DNA of 64,000 nucleotides from Psychrobacter sp. NG25 (GCF_015234355.1 NZ_JADGMV010000001.1:1-64000), one strand, 5' to 3'. Shown: positions 45,703 through 55,647, numbered from the stretch's first letter. Made by a program: numbers and translations. Notes: generated by a model not told the origin, from the letters alone.

Positions 45703-45788
45703 CCTCTTATAATATAGGTGATAGAGTCAGACTACGAATGCTGAGTAAAATTTTACTCCACATACATAGTCATTCCCAATGTAAAAAC

Positions 45789-46670
45789 TTACTTGTTAGC
45801 TGCTTGGGTAGCCGCAACTTCAGCAGCAAAATCCTCTTGCTTCTTCTCGATGCCTTCGCCAACTTCTAGACGTTTGAAACCAAGTACTTTTACGCCTTCA
45901 GCTTTTAATACGTCACCAACTTTTTTATCGTTGTCCATAACGTACGGCTGACGCAATAAAGTAACTTCTTCTAGGTACTTACGTAAGCCACCTTCGATCA
46001 TTTTTTCAACGATGTTGTCAGGCTTGCCAGACTCACGAGCTTTCGCTTCGATGATGTCTTTTTCACGTGCTAACAAATCAGCAGCAACGTCTTCGTCATC
46101 AACCGCAACAGGGTTGAATGCAGCGATATGCATGGCAAGGTTCTTACCAGTGTCTGCAGCGCCGCCTTCGAAAGAAACCACTACACCGATACGTAGACCA
46201 TGACGGTATGCAGCGATGTTTGCACCTTCAAGTACTTCAACACGGCGGATCTGAATGTTCTCACCGATTTTTTGTACTAGTGATACACGTGCTTCTTCAA
46301 CGCTTTGGCCATTACCATATGGTAATTCAGCGATAGCAGCAACATTAGTCTCGTTGTTTTCTAGAGCGATGCTAGCTACTTGCTCTGCAAATGCATTGAA
46401 GTTTTCGTCTTTTGCAACGAAGTCAGTCTGACAGTTAACTTCTAACAAGAATGCTTTGTTTTCGCCTTGAGCGATGATGATTGCGCCGTCAGCTGCGATG
46501 TTACCCGCTTTTTTAGCTGCTTTAGCTTGACCAGATTTACGCAAGTTATCAATGGCAGTTTCAACATCGCCGTTTGATTCTTCTAACGCTTTTTTACATT
46601 CCATCATGCCAAGACCAGTACGGTCACGCAATTCTTTTACCATTTTGGCAGATACTTTTACTTCTGACAT
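45789..46670 (-). CDS. tsf: Elongation factor Ts
   Basis: Exchanges GDP for GTP on EF-Tu. The 293-residue product has the family N terminus [56 protein letters not shown] in pieces ([19 protein letters not shown]), and the coiled-coil and C-terminal dimer modules ([18 protein letters not shown]). AAGGTGA precedes the ATG at 46670; a GTG three codons earlier is less likely. It follows rpsB, the usual order, but the gap holds a deleted repeat copy. Confidence 0.97.
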   Translation of the reverse strand: MSEVKVSAKMVKELRDRTGLGMMECKKALEESNGDVETAIDNLRKSGQAKAAKKAGNIAADGAIIIAQGENKAFLLEVNCQTDFVAKDENFNAFAEQVASIALENNETNVAAIAELPYGNGQSVEEARVSLVQKIGENIQIRRVEVLEGANIAAYRHGLRIGVVVSFEGGAADTGKNLAMHIAAFNPVAVDDEDVAADLLAREKDIIEAKARESGKPDNIVEKMIEGGLRKYLEEVTLLRQPYVMDNDKKVGDVLKAEGVKVLGFKRLEVGEGIEKKQEDFAAEVAATQAANK

Positions 46671-46699
46671 AAGAGTCACCTTAGTATTGTTATGTGAGG

Positions 46700-46760
46700 T
46701 ACAGTTAAGTCCATATAAACCCGCTACATCGTTGTATCAGAATTATTTGAATTCAACTAT
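46700..46760 (-). repeat. Palindromic element, subtype C, 61-bp internal deletion
   Basis: Compared with the copy at 45596 it keeps both ends (CCATATAAACCCGCTACATCG and TGTATCAGAATTATTTGAAT) but lacks the central 46 or so bases, including CCGAGTG, the apical stem and AGCGAG. It lies between rpsB and tsf. Confidence 0.8.
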
Positions 46761-47037
46761 CGTGCTTAACTTTTGCTGATGTTGCTTTACTATCTAACTA
46801 TACAATCAAGTTGTACGATGTCGCTCTTGTCGTGAGGAAAGCGTTCGTTATGTCGTTATCACAGGAACTGTATATAGCGACAGAAGGTATAGACGATAAT
46901 ACTCGTCTATTAATGAGCTATCCATCAACAACAAGGCATGACGAGTAAAACTACATCATGCCTATTGTAAGCTTGTACGCTGTTAATAACATTATATGGA
47001 TGCTGATAGCGGTACTATCAAGTTATCCTTACAACAT

Positions 47038-47052
47038 TAAACCCTTCGGGTC
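47038..47052 (-). terminator. Short hairpin just after rpsB
   Basis: On the minus strand ACCC-GAA-GGGT (47041-47051) is followed by TTAATG, seven bases after the rpsB stop. It may be a weak attenuator between rpsB and tsf. The stem is only four base pairs. Confidence 0.4.
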
Positions 47053-47058
47053 AGCTAT

Positions 47059-47850
47059 TTATTCTGCTGGAGTAGCAGCTTCTTCTGCAGCTGGAGCTTC
47101 TTCAGTAGCAGCAGGTGCTTCTTGCTCAGCTTTGCCGCCAGCTTGAGTTTGTGCGTATTCTTTACCAGCAATGATAGAGTCAGCCATAGAAGTAACATAC
47201 AAAGTCACAGCACGGATAGCATCATCGTTAGCTGGAATGATGTAATCAACGTTATCTGGGCTAGAGTTAGTATCAACGATACCGATAACTGGGATACCTA
47301 GGTTTTTAGCTTCTTTGATAGCGATCGCTTCATGATCTACGTCTACAACAAAGATTGCGTCAGGTAGGCCGCCCATGTCTTTAATACCGCCTAGTGAACG
47401 CTCAAGTTTTTCCATATCGCGAGTACGCTCTAACGCTTCACGCTTAGTTAACTTAGCGAAAGTACCGTCTTCTGCTTGCTTCTCAAGCTCTTTTAGACGA
47501 TTGATTGACTGGCGTAGAGTTTTCCAGTTAGTCAACATACCACCTAACCAGCGATGGTCAACGTATGGCATGCCAGCGCGAGCAGCTTGCTCACGGATGA
47601 TGCCGCTTGCAGCGCGTTTAGTACCAACAAACAATACTTTGTTTTTCTTAGCAGCTAGGCCGTTTACGTAAGTCAATGCTTCGTTAAACGCTTTTACTGT
47701 GTGCTCTAAGTTGATGATGTGAATCTTGTTACGTGCACCAAAGATGTATGGTCCCATTTTTGGGTTCCAAAAACGTGTTTGGTGACCAAAGTGAGCGCCG
47801 GCTTGTAGTAAGTCGCGCATTTCGATTTTGGTTGGATTCTTTGTAGCCAT
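47059..47850 (-). CDS. rpsB: 30S ribosomal protein S2
   Basis: A small-subunit ribosomal protein that needs S1 for assembly. The 263-residue product has [53 protein letters not shown] and the DANSSPD-type loop ([17 protein letters not shown]). It ends in an Ala/Glu-rich acidic tail of about 28 residues, longer than in E. coli. AGGAA precedes the ATG. Upstream 400 bp hold its promoter and leader; S2 often represses its own operon, but I cannot identify the RNA element by eye. Confidence 0.98.
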   Translation of the reverse strand: MATKNPTKIEMRDLLQAGAHFGHQTRFWNPKMGPYIFGARNKIHIINLEHTVKAFNEALTYVNGLAAKKNKVLFVGTKRAASGIIREQAARAGMPYVDHRWLGGMLTNWKTLRQSINRLKELEKQAEDGTFAKLTKREALERTRDMEKLERSLGGIKDMGGLPDAIFVVDVDHEAIAIKEAKNLGIPVIGIVDTNSSPDNVDYIIPANDDAIRAVTLYVTSMADSIIAGKEYAQTQAGGKAEQEAPAATEEAPAAEEAATPAE

Positions 47851-48189
47851 GTGAAATTCCTATTGGTTGGGTTATGCCTCCACATCACAAAAACTGCCTA
47901 TTTAGCGATACGCATCTGCTAACGGTTAATGCTTATTGAGACAACACTAACTTTTTTGCAAATTAATCAAGTCGCCAAACACCCAGCAATTCTTTGCCAT
48001 GATGTGTGTGTCATTGGTTGGTTTAAAAAAGAAGCTATGATCAGATTTCAGAAATACCCTCAAACCTAAACTATAAATCAAATTATAAAATAGCTGCGCA
48101 GTATTTTATCATATAACTTACTGTAATCGCCAGTAATTTATCATTATAACCCCGTAAAGTAAAAGTGAGATATCACCATATTAATAGAC
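47851..48189. other. rpsB leader and promoter region
   Basis: About 340 bp without a gene. AT-rich, with several TATAAT-like sequences on the minus strand (for example near 48150). No single promoter can be named with confidence. Confidence 0.4.
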
Positions 48190-48219
48190 AAAAAAAGCGA
48201 CACAGATGTGTCGATTTTT
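48190..48219 (-). terminator. Terminator of the signalling operon
   Basis: On the minus strand CGACAC-ATCT-GTGTCG is followed by a run of seven T, 40 bp after the last CheX gene. Confidence 0.85.
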
Positions 48220-48259
48220 AATTATTATTTTGGTTGTATATGATTTGCGCTACATTAAG

Positions 48260-48709
48260 TTATGCAATACAAATACCTATCACAGCTTTATGACCACGCC
48301 AAGTAAATGGCGTCACATAGCTTTGACGGTCTTTAGGTAAATAAGACACGCTAGGCGCACTTTCTACAATATGGGGTGGAGAAATAATAAACTCCGCACC
48401 AAACTCTGTACGAGCATTACCTGAAATTGTATTGGCCATTTCACCTAGCAAATCTTTCATCATCGCGATTGAGGAATCAGGCTCTTCCATCACTTTTAAC
48501 ACCTCTCGCAACATTACGCTTGGCGCACTCACGTACACGCAGCCTTCGAGAGGGCCAGATATTTCAATCACACCACTATAATCATAACCAATAGCACTTC
48601 TGTTATGATTTAAATAAGGGGTATCAATAGATACTTCCGAGCCATCAATCTGTGCAAAAAACGCATTGATCGAGCTAAGAAACACACCTAGTTTTTCTAC
48701 TTTAACCAT
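48260..48709 (-). CDS. CheX-family phosphatase, second copy
   Basis: CheX proteins dephosphorylate CheY-P; the active motif is E-x2-N. Here E90 and N93 lie in LLGEMANTISGNARTEFG at about residues 88-104, matching the family. The 149-residue length is typical. It is the last gene of the operon, 38 bp after the first CheX copy. The two paralogues are of equal length and about 35 percent alike by eye, so they may have specialised, for instance as a heterodimer. No flagellar or classical chemotaxis gene is in the window. Terminator at 48190-48219. Confidence 0.85.
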   Translation of the reverse strand: MVKVEKLGVFLSSINAFFAQIDGSEVSIDTPYLNHNRSAIGYDYSGVIEISGPLEGCVYVSAPSVMLREVLKVMEEPDSSIAMMKDLLGEMANTISGNARTEFGAEFIISPPHIVESAPSVSYLPKDRQSYVTPFTWRGHKAVIGICIA

Positions 48710-48747
48710 AATATATTAATATCCGTCTTTATTACGCGGCAGTGTCG

Positions 48748-49197
48748 TTAATCTTGCAAACAAACCACAATCTCGCCAACTTGTGAGTGCCAAGTGATGG
48801 GGATAATAAAGGAACGCTCGTTGCTTGGCAACACAATACTTTGCGGAGAGCCTTTAAACACAAGTGGTACAGAGATATGAAACTCTGAGCCAAACTCTTT
48901 GCGCGCATTACCTGCGATAGTATTGGCCACTTCGCCAGCCAAATCTATATAATTCTCATCGCTTTTGTCCGTTTCACCCATACTATCCAATATCGAGGAC
49001 AATAACTGACGGGTTGCCGAAAAATACACCACGCCTTTTTGCCCACCTGATATACCGATGACGCCCGTATAATCATGAACTTTTGGTTGTTTGTTCTCTA
49101 ATAAATATGGGGTATCAGCGATAAGATCATCGCCCCCAAACTGATTAAAATAGTTAGTAATAATACTTAGAAAAATCTGTAGCTTTTGTTCTTTCAT
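48748..49197 (-). CDS. CheX-family phosphatase, first copy
   Basis: The same 149-residue family as the next gene. The E-x2-N motif is E89 and N92 in LAGEVANTIAGNARKEFG. The preceding strands (VIGISGGQKGVVYFS) and the C-terminal ITWHSQVGEIVVCL match CheX/CheC-type folds. It lies 29 bp after the CheY gene and 38 bp before the second copy. The obvious substrate is the phosphorylated CheY-like protein encoded just before it. Confidence 0.85.
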   Translation of the reverse strand: MKEQKLQIFLSIITNYFNQFGGDDLIADTPYLLENKQPKVHDYTGVIGISGGQKGVVYFSATRQLLSSILDSMGETDKSDENYIDLAGEVANTIAGNARKEFGSEFHISVPLVFKGSPQSIVLPSNERSFIIPITWHSQVGEIVVCLQD

Positions 49198-49226
49198 AAT
49201 AACATCTACTTAAGTCGTTAAAGGGT

Positions 49227-49589
49227 TTAGTCTTGCATCAATTCATACAAAGACTCTACAAGCTCTTCTTCGGAAAAAGGCTTGCACAAAAACCCACTGG
49301 CACCCAACGACAATGCTTCAATACCAGTGGCTTTGTCAGATAGTGCTGACACTACCAAAATACGTACATCCGGATCAATCTCAATAATTTTTTCAATGCA
49401 TTCGAGTCCATCCATTTGTGGCATGGTCAAGTCCATCGTGATTACATCAGGACGATGAATATTAAACTTCTCTATGGCTTGTACACCACTGGTCGCTGTA
49501 GCAACCAGCATAAACTGCCCTGAATCGTATGCGCGCTGAATACGATTTCTAATAATATTTGAATCATCAACAATCATTAACTTATGCAT
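49227..49589 (-). CDS. Stand-alone CheY-like response regulator
   Basis: A 120-residue receiver domain with no output domain. The acid pocket (D8, D9), phosphorylation site D53 (MDLTMPQMDG), S81 and K103 (CKPFSEEE) are all present, so it should be phosphorylatable. It is placed between the kinase gene (63 bp upstream) and the two CheX phosphatase genes. A single-domain regulator must act by protein binding; the target is unknown. Confidence 0.92.
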   Translation of the reverse strand: MHKLMIVDDSNIIRNRIQRAYDSGQFMLVATATSGVQAIEKFNIHRPDVITMDLTMPQMDGLECIEKIIEIDPDVRILVVSALSDKATGIEALSLGASGFLCKPFSEEELVESLYELMQD

Positions 49590-49652
49590 AACTAATCTAT
49601 TACCTTTAATGAAGTGCTTGTCGTCCCTGACAATAGAACCTGCTGTTTTTAA

Positions 49653-51875
49653 TTAAGCTTTAGGCAATGTAATAACAAACCGCGTCATCTGACCCAGTTC
49701 ACTATTCACATTAAGCTTACCATCGTAATCTTTTACTTTCGCTTTGATAATATCAAGACCGACACCGCGCCCGCCATCTTCATCTGCATCATCTTTGGTA
49801 GAAAATCCCGAAGAAAATAGCTGCTTAAGCAACTGACCCTTAGTCAACTTATTGGCGTCTTCAACACTGAAACGACCCTCTGCGCTCAATTTAGTACGAA
49901 TGCTATCATAATCAATACCTTGACCATCATCTTGTACAATCAGCATGAAGTTCGAATCATTATTTTGTACTTCTAGATCAATGGTTCCTACTTCAGCCTT
50001 ACCAGTCGAATGACGAACCGTTGGTGCTTCGATGCCATGCACCACAGCATTACGTAGTAGCTGAATACTCATTTCTTTGAATGGCTTTGCTATACGTTCT
50101 GGTATGTGCACTTGCGCCAGTGTACTACTCTTTATTTGCACTTGCTTACCTTGTCTTTCGGCAATATCTTTTACGAACGCTTCATAAAAAGACAAAAGAC
50201 TATCATCCTCGTCACTATCTAGATCGATATCCTGACCACCATCGATATCTACATTACCGATTGAATCGTTTGATATTATTGACGTCTCAACCATGACTGT
50301 TTTTGGTGTGCTATTTTTTGCAATATCATCACCTAATACAGGTGCTTCTTCTACAGGCTGTGACGTCTTCGGTGCTGAGCGGTTGATACGCTCACCTAAC
50401 GTCGCGATGGTATTTGACAGGCTTAATAAGTCATCTAAATGTACTGCCAATGGTAAGAAATCATTACCAGAAAGCTGGCCTTGGTTCTGTAATGCGTGCA
50501 GTTTATCTTCCGCATCAGACGCAATCTTCGTAAAGCTGTGTAGTTTTAACGCAGACGCCTCACCTTTTAAACTATGCATTTCGCGATAGATAGCTTTTAA
50601 TTTTCCTTCAAGCTCGTATTGTGAGCTACCAGGGTTTTTCAAGATATTATTCATTTTGTCGATATGCATCTGAGTATTAACAATGAACTCATTAATAATC
50701 TTCGGATTTACATTCAAGATAGTGGTTAACATCTCAATTTGCATATCATTTTGTGAGCGCTCTTTCTCTAGACGCTGCTCTAAGTAAACGGCATCTGATA
50801 CATCATTGACGTTGACCAAAATACGGGCAATGTCTTTATCGTCATAAACACGTGAAAACTTAAAATCTAAGAAACGATTATTCTGTGCTTTACTTCCAGA
50901 CGCATTATGCAACATCACCTTATGCAAAGGATTGAGAGAATTCACCAGCTTTTCTTTGACTCGTGGATTATAGAGCTGCTCAATGAATTGCTGTGTGGTC
51001 TTCAAATCTTTATCAGAAATACGGCCACGCAAGACATTCGTAAAGTTCTCTCCTGATAACTGATCAGAACCGATAATGTCATTTAATGCTTTAGAATGCT
51101 GTTGACCAATATTCAGATCTTTATCAAGCAAGAATAGACCTGTACTTACCGTTTCCATAATTTCTTGCGTTTCGCGACGAGCAGCGAATGCTTCAGCATC
51201 CGTTTCACGCAAACGACGTACAAAGAAGAATACGAAGATTAAGAAGTATGTGAAAATAGCAGCAACACCAAGTAGCTGAATCAATCGAATCGTCGTTGCT
51301 TGGCGTTCTGCACTATTAAACACGTCTTTGGTTAGATTATCTAAAGAGTCATTGATAAATAAACTTGACGTTTTTGCTTGCTCAACTGCTTGAGCCAGAT
51401 CATCTTCTGAGGACACCATGATATTATCAGCATCTTTTAGGTATGTCTGAATCTTAGGCTCTAATGCTTTCCACTGCTCATCAGCTGCTGCAATATTTAC
51501 TTGTGCATTGCTGTCAATATTTGGCAAATCATAGCTTTTGCCATCAGCGTCAGTAATCGTTCCACCTTGCTCGATAGCAGACAAAGAGCCAGTAATTAAC
51601 GCAGTATTTTGCTCCAAACGGCTTAGGGAACGTTGTATATGTGGAGAATTGGTATCCTCACCATAACTGTTATCTAAATCAAAAAGATCTTTAATTACCG
51701 CCTGTGCACTATTAGCAACTTGGTTGGTTTGATCAATTAGAGCGGTGTTTCTTTCTAATAAACTTGAAGTATAAAAAGTAAAGGCTAACAAAGCACCGAT
51801 TAGAGATAAAAACAGTGCAATCGAAACAATCAGACCTTGATAGCGCTTGTTGTCAACATTCGAGATAGTTGCCAT
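49653..51875 (-). CDS. Membrane-bound CheA-like histidine kinase (sensor, PAS-like, Hpt, ATPase)
   Basis: A 740-residue kinase. TM1 lies near residues 15-36 (LIVSIALFLSLIGALLAF) and TM2 near 195-217 (LGVAAIFTYFLIFVFFF), enclosing a periplasmic sensor of about 160 residues. A PAS-like region follows (ETVSTGLFLLDKDLNIGQQ). An Hpt-type helix region has the phosphate-accepting His in REMHSLKGEASALKL. The ATPase domain has the N-box LLRNAVVHGIE, VQDDGQGID and GGRGVGLDII. The order Hpt then ATPase is CheA-like, but there is no CheW-like C-terminal domain. The gene starts 12 bp after the binding-protein gene, suggesting that the lipoprotein feeds this sensor. Start at ATG 51875; a TTG lies two codons upstream. 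Confidence 0.87.
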   Translation of the reverse strand: MATISNVDNKRYQGLIVSIALFLSLIGALLAFTFYTSSLLERNTALIDQTNQVANSAQAVIKDLFDLDNSYGEDTNSPHIQRSLSRLEQNTALITGSLSAIEQGGTITDADGKSYDLPNIDSNAQVNIAAADEQWKALEPKIQTYLKDADNIMVSSEDDLAQAVEQAKTSSLFINDSLDNLTKDVFNSAERQATTIRLIQLLGVAAIFTYFLIFVFFFVRRLRETDAEAFAARRETQEIMETVSTGLFLLDKDLNIGQQHSKALNDIIGSDQLSGENFTNVLRGRISDKDLKTTQQFIEQLYNPRVKEKLVNSLNPLHKVMLHNASGSKAQNNRFLDFKFSRVYDDKDIARILVNVNDVSDAVYLEQRLEKERSQNDMQIEMLTTILNVNPKIINEFIVNTQMHIDKMNNILKNPGSSQYELEGKLKAIYREMHSLKGEASALKLHSFTKIASDAEDKLHALQNQGQLSGNDFLPLAVHLDDLLSLSNTIATLGERINRSAPKTSQPVEEAPVLGDDIAKNSTPKTVMVETSIISNDSIGNVDIDGGQDIDLDSDEDDSLLSFYEAFVKDIAERQGKQVQIKSSTLAQVHIPERIAKPFKEMSIQLLRNAVVHGIEAPTVRHSTGKAEVGTIDLEVQNNDSNFMLIVQDDGQGIDYDSIRTKLSAEGRFSVEDANKLTKGQLLKQLFSSGFSTKDDADEDGGRGVGLDIIKAKVKDYDGKLNVNSELGQMTRFVITLPKA

Positions 51876-51887
51876 CTTCAAAATTCC

Positions 51888-52766
51888 TTAGTTCAATTGC
51901 TTATTAGTGATGTCAGAGGTGTCTTTATCAGCAGGGTCGGCTTCACCTAACCAGCGCTCTTCAATCTCTTTAAATGTTCCTTTTTCTTTAAGCTTGGCAA
52001 TACCTTCGTTCACGGTCTTAATGAGCTTAGTATTTTCTTTTGCCATTAACACTACTTGCTGTGCTGAAGGCGCATCTGCAGCTTCGTAAGGTACGATCGT
52101 AACTTTGTGCTCTGGATAACCTTTTACAATATATTGTAAGACTGGCATGTCGTATAAGAAAACATCAGTATTACCCTGTATCAAATCTTGGTAAGCCAAA
52201 AATGCCGTAGATCTTGAGACTAGCTCAACTGAGCTACCCATTTCTTTTAGAGTATCTTCTTCTTTAGATCCTTCTAGCGTACCTGTCTTCAAGCCTTTGA
52301 TATCGTCTAAACCCTTGATATCAAACTTACCTTCTAAATACATAATAGTCGCTGGATTGAAGAAATAAGGCGTTGATAATCCATATCTTACTGCGCGATC
52401 ATCTTTATAAGAGATGCCTGAGATCGCTAGGTCACGCTTTCCTGACTCGACACTGTCGAACATATCTTGCCAAGTTTCTTTATAAAACTCGACTTTAAAG
52501 CCTTGCTCTTCCCCAATAGCTCTAATAGAGTCAACGTCAGTGCCTTGCATATTTCCATAATCATCTTGAAATGAGAAAGGTGGTAAATCACCAGTCATCG
52601 CAACCTTTAATGTTGGCGCTGTATCAGGCAGACTACTAACAAAGTTATCCTTACTTTCCGTTACTGGTGTACCAGTAGAATTAGTATTTTCTTGAGTGGA
52701 AGAGTTACCACAGCCAAATAGGCCGACACTCAATACAACTGGTAACACTCGATATAACTGCATCAT
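51888..52766 (-). CDS. Amino-acid-type solute-binding lipoprotein (SBP_bac_3)
   Basis: A 292-residue periplasmic binding protein of the family that serves amino-acid ABC importers or sensor kinases. The lipobox is LFGC with C19 as lipidation site; Gly at +2 suggests outer-membrane sorting. The ligand fold shows TLKVAMTGDLPPFSFQD (in pieces TLKVAMTGDLPPF), TWQDMFDSVESGKRDLAISG, DRAVRYGLSTPYF and VFLYDMPVLQYIV. No permease or ATPase gene is near, so it is not part of a transporter here. It is the first gene of the kinase/CheY/CheX operon. AGGG precedes the ATG pair. It may bind an amino acid or related small molecule and pass the signal to the kinase. Confidence 0.88.
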   Translation of the reverse strand: MMQLYRVLPVVLSVGLFGCGNSSTQENTNSTGTPVTESKDNFVSSLPDTAPTLKVAMTGDLPPFSFQDDYGNMQGTDVDSIRAIGEEQGFKVEFYKETWQDMFDSVESGKRDLAISGISYKDDRAVRYGLSTPYFFNPATIMYLEGKFDIKGLDDIKGLKTGTLEGSKEEDTLKEMGSSVELVSRSTAFLAYQDLIQGNTDVFLYDMPVLQYIVKGYPEHKVTIVPYEAADAPSAQQVVLMAKENTKLIKTVNEGIAKLKEKGTFKEIEERWLGEADPADKDTSDITNKQLN

Positions 52767-53032
52767 AATCTACCCTTTACGCTTAACGTTGTTATACATT
52801 TCAGTGAAAAATAATTTAGCAAGGTTATACAATATATTCGTAATATTTACTTACAGAAACTTACGTACTGATAATACTTATCTAAATTTATGATTGCAAT
52901 AACTATGTTTAGAAATTGTTAATAATTTGTTATATATAACAAAATGTAAATATATTATAAATAAACTCATTAAACTTTCTCATTGTCTAATTACAAATAT
53001 TAAATATTTTTTGCTCAAGCAGTAAAATAAAC
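52767..53032. promoter_or_regulatory. Upstream region of the signalling operon
   Basis: Very AT-rich, about 270 bp, with no gene. It should hold the promoter of the five-gene operon, but no hexamer pair is convincing by eye. Confidence 0.35.
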
Positions 53033-53074
53033 AAAAAAAAGCACTGATATAGGATATCTATATCAGTGCTTTTT
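53033..53074 (-). terminator. Terminator of the Bcr/CflA-type gene
   Basis: GCACTGATATAG and CTATATCAGTGC pair perfectly around GATAT, with an A-run on the left (a T-run on the minus strand). It lies just after the efflux gene. Confidence 0.9.
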
Positions 53075-53106
53075 GAGATATAACGCAAAAAATTTAAACT
53101 TTTAGC

Positions 53107-54366
53107 TTACTCAGCATCATCCAAGTTTAAGTTACGATCGATTTGCCAAATCAAGAAACAACCAAGACCCATTAATGCAAACATGGCAATACCGATTTTC
53201 AGGACTGGATTGACCGGAAATAAATTTAATAGTAATCCGCCAAAAATACCAACTGAGAACATCAATGAGCCTTGCAGTGCACTTGCCATACCAGCACGGC
53301 GCTTTTGGAAAGCAAGTGCAATAGCAGAGGCATTTGGCTGCGTCAAACCTAACCCTGAGATACAGAAGAAAATACAGGCCAGCACTAATGGCAACCAAGC
53401 ATCTGTCCCTAAGAATAGTCCTATGACGAAAAGCACGCCCGCAGAAATAACCTGCATCATCGCACCAAAGCGTAAAATACTTAGAATGCGAAAGCGATTG
53501 GTCAACCATTGGTTCAGCTGGGTAAGACCCACAAAGCCCGCCGCATTCATACCAAACAACCAACCAAAATGCGTCGCTGATACGCCATAAGTATCCATAA
53601 TCAACTCAGAAGCTGAGCTAATGTAGACAAACATGGCTCCCATCAGCAAACCACCACCAATCGCTGGATAATTAAATGTTTTGTCTTTTAATAAGTCCCA
53701 GTACTGACTAAGCACTTCTTTTGCAGGGCGTACATTTCGATTTTCTTCAGTCAGTGTTTCAAAAAAGAAAAACTTAGTGAGTAGTAAATTCAGCGTGCCA
53801 AAAGCTGCCAAAAACCAAAAAATAGAGTGCCAGCTAAAAAACTGTAAAAATAATGCCCCTAGCGATGGTGCTAATATTGGCGCCAACCCCATCACCAAAA
53901 TCATAATAGAAAATGCTTTTGCTGTTTGTTTGGCCGTCAGACGGTCACGAATCGCTGCACGAGTAACCACCGCTCCAACGCAAGCACCAAGTGCCTGCAT
54001 CGTACGCCCAACAAATAATACATACTCATTATCAGTGGTCGCACAGACGATTGAGGCGATGACATATAACGTCATGCCTATATATAACGGCTTTACTCGA
54101 CCAACACGATCACTAAACGGCCCGTAAAACAGCTGACCAAACACCAAACCCAAAAAATAGGCTGGGACAGAGTTGGCCATAAAGGCAGTGGAAACACCGA
54201 AGTCATCTGCCATTGACGGTAGTGCTGGCAGATACATATCGATAGACAGTGGCCCTACCGCGACGATAAGTCCGAGCATCATAATCCATGCCACGGGCAA
54301 ATCAGCAGAGCGTACGCGCTCAGAAGCGATAGGTTTGTTAGGCAGGGAAGATTTTTGAGCAGACAT
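53107..54366 (-). CDS. Bcr/CflA-like multidrug efflux transporter (MFS)
   Basis: A 419-residue drug:H+ antiporter with 12 predicted helices. The first helices carry PLSIDMYLPALPSMADDFGV, the signature of the Bcr/CflA (bicyclomycin/chloramphenicol) group. GQLFYGPFSDRVGRVKPL is the MFS motif between helices 2 and 3. Substrates cannot be named. The protein ends in a short polar tail. No regulator is adjacent. A palindromic element lies between its start and the crotonase gene. Confidence 0.9.
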   Translation of the reverse strand: MSAQKSSLPNKPIASERVRSADLPVAWIMMLGLIVAVGPLSIDMYLPALPSMADDFGVSTAFMANSVPAYFLGLVFGQLFYGPFSDRVGRVKPLYIGMTLYVIASIVCATTDNEYVLFVGRTMQALGACVGAVVTRAAIRDRLTAKQTAKAFSIMILVMGLAPILAPSLGALFLQFFSWHSIFWFLAAFGTLNLLLTKFFFFETLTEENRNVRPAKEVLSQYWDLLKDKTFNYPAIGGGLLMGAMFVYISSASELIMDTYGVSATHFGWLFGMNAAGFVGLTQLNQWLTNRFRILSILRFGAMMQVISAGVLFVIGLFLGTDAWLPLVLACIFFCISGLGLTQPNASAIALAFQKRRAGMASALQGSLMFSVGIFGGLLLNLFPVNPVLKIGIAMFALMGLGCFLIWQIDRNLNLDDAE

Positions 54367-54566
54367 ATTTAGGCCATTTTATATAGTGATTTTTATTTTA
54401 TTATTCATACTTCCACTGTTTTAGCCCTTACTTAATACTGACAGCAAAGACCATTAACAACAATAGTGTATAGTTACATACAACTGTACAAACAGACAGT
54501 GCTATATCGCACCATCTGCTTGTATTTCAATAGTAGTATAATGTTAATAAAACAATCGCTAATCAC

Positions 54567-54673
54567 TATAATCATTCCACTATAAAAGTGTTACTGCATT
54601 AACCTCGCTTGACGTATTTAATATACCTCTACACTTGGTTGCCTAGTACTACTTTTAAATTGAATCGACTATA
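54567..54673 (-). repeat. Palindromic element, subtype A
   Basis: Reads on the minus strand from TATAGTCGATTCAATTTAAA through GGCAACCAAGTGTAG and CAAGCGAGGTTAATGCAGTA to AGTGGAATGATTATA. 107 bp, nearly the same as the copy at 59679. Apical stem GTAT/ATAC. Confidence 0.88.
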
Positions 54674-54721
54674 TAATGAATACCTAAAATATAAACAATG
54701 ATTTATTCAATAAAAAATCGT

Positions 54722-55534
54722 TTAGCGAAACTGACGTTTGCCAAATGCAGTACTGGCTTGCTTAGCTTTTCTGAGCGCAAGTTTGCGGTTTTGGCCGAGC
54801 ATCATTTTGAGCTGCCATACTTTTTCTTTATATAAAGTTGTCGCTGGCTGCTGATGCATAGCATTAATAATGCGCTTACTGGCTAGTACGGCATCAGGAG
54901 AGCGCTCTGCAAATTCAGCGGCAAGCTGCTGAGCCTGCTCAAGTGGTGTCTCGCTACAATGACTGACAAGCCCTAATGTTTTGCCTTCATTAGCATCGAT
55001 AACACGGGCACTCATGGCCAACTCTTTAAGTACATCCTCTCTTACCACGCCAAACGCTGATTGGGTCAAGCCCATATCTGGAACTAAGCCCCACTTAGCT
55101 TCCATAATAGACAGCTGACAATCAGGATGGCTGATGCGCACATCACAAGCCAGCGCCAATTGCAGCCCTGCACCAATACAATAACCTTCTAATACGGCAA
55201 TCACTGGTACGGGCACATCGCGCCAAGCAAGACAAACGCGTTGGAAGGAACTTTGCCATGGTTTTATGAGTTCCCAAAATGCAAATGCTTTGTTTTTCGG
55301 ATGGTTTAAATCACCTAAATCTATACCTGCACAGAATGTGCCTTCTGCACCATTTAAAATAACCGCTCGTATTATTTTATCTTTGCTAATACGGTCTGCC
55401 AATGCTATCAATTCACTGACAACTTTGAAGCTCATGGCGTTTTTTTTGTGTGGGCGATTCAGAGTCACCGTGACTATATTATCAGTGATATCAACTTTTA
55501 AGGTCTCATATTGATCAGTTGCAATTGGGCTCAT
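54722..55534 (-). CDS. Enoyl-CoA hydratase/isomerase family protein (crotonase)
   Basis: A 270-residue crotonase-fold enzyme, probably acting in fatty-acid or amino-acid breakdown. The oxyanion-hole segments are GAEGTFCAGIDLGDL and EGYCIGAGLQLALACD. The position of the first catalytic Glu is replaced by local variation around LSIMEAKWGLVPDMGLTQ, where a Glu and an Asp remain. The exact reaction is not known. AAGGA precedes the ATG. The neighbouring genes (efflux pump, GacS-like kinase) are unrelated. Confidence 0.87.
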   Translation of the reverse strand: MSPIATDQYETLKVDITDNIVTVTLNRPHKKNAMSFKVVSELIALADRISKDKIIRAVILNGAEGTFCAGIDLGDLNHPKNKAFAFWELIKPWQSSFQRVCLAWRDVPVPVIAVLEGYCIGAGLQLALACDVRISHPDCQLSIMEAKWGLVPDMGLTQSAFGVVREDVLKELAMSARVIDANEGKTLGLVSHCSETPLEQAQQLAAEFAERSPDAVLASKRIINAMHQQPATTLYKEKVWQLKMMLGQNRKLALRKAKQASTAFGKRQFR

Positions 55535-55647
55535 AACAATCCTTATTAATGAATAAAATATAGCGCTAATATTTTAATGTTCAACAGATCTCAATATTAA
55601 CAGGCTTATCTCTACCCTACCGCAGCAATAACTGACTGCGACGGTAC

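Noticed and set aside
45654..45869. A 71-codon plus-strand frame across the gap and the end of tsf
   Set aside because: It begins inside a palindromic element and runs antisense into tsf. Not a gene.
48748..52766. Calling the binding-protein operon an amino-acid ABC importer
   Set aside because: No permease or ATPase gene is present; the neighbours are a kinase, a receiver and CheX phosphatases.
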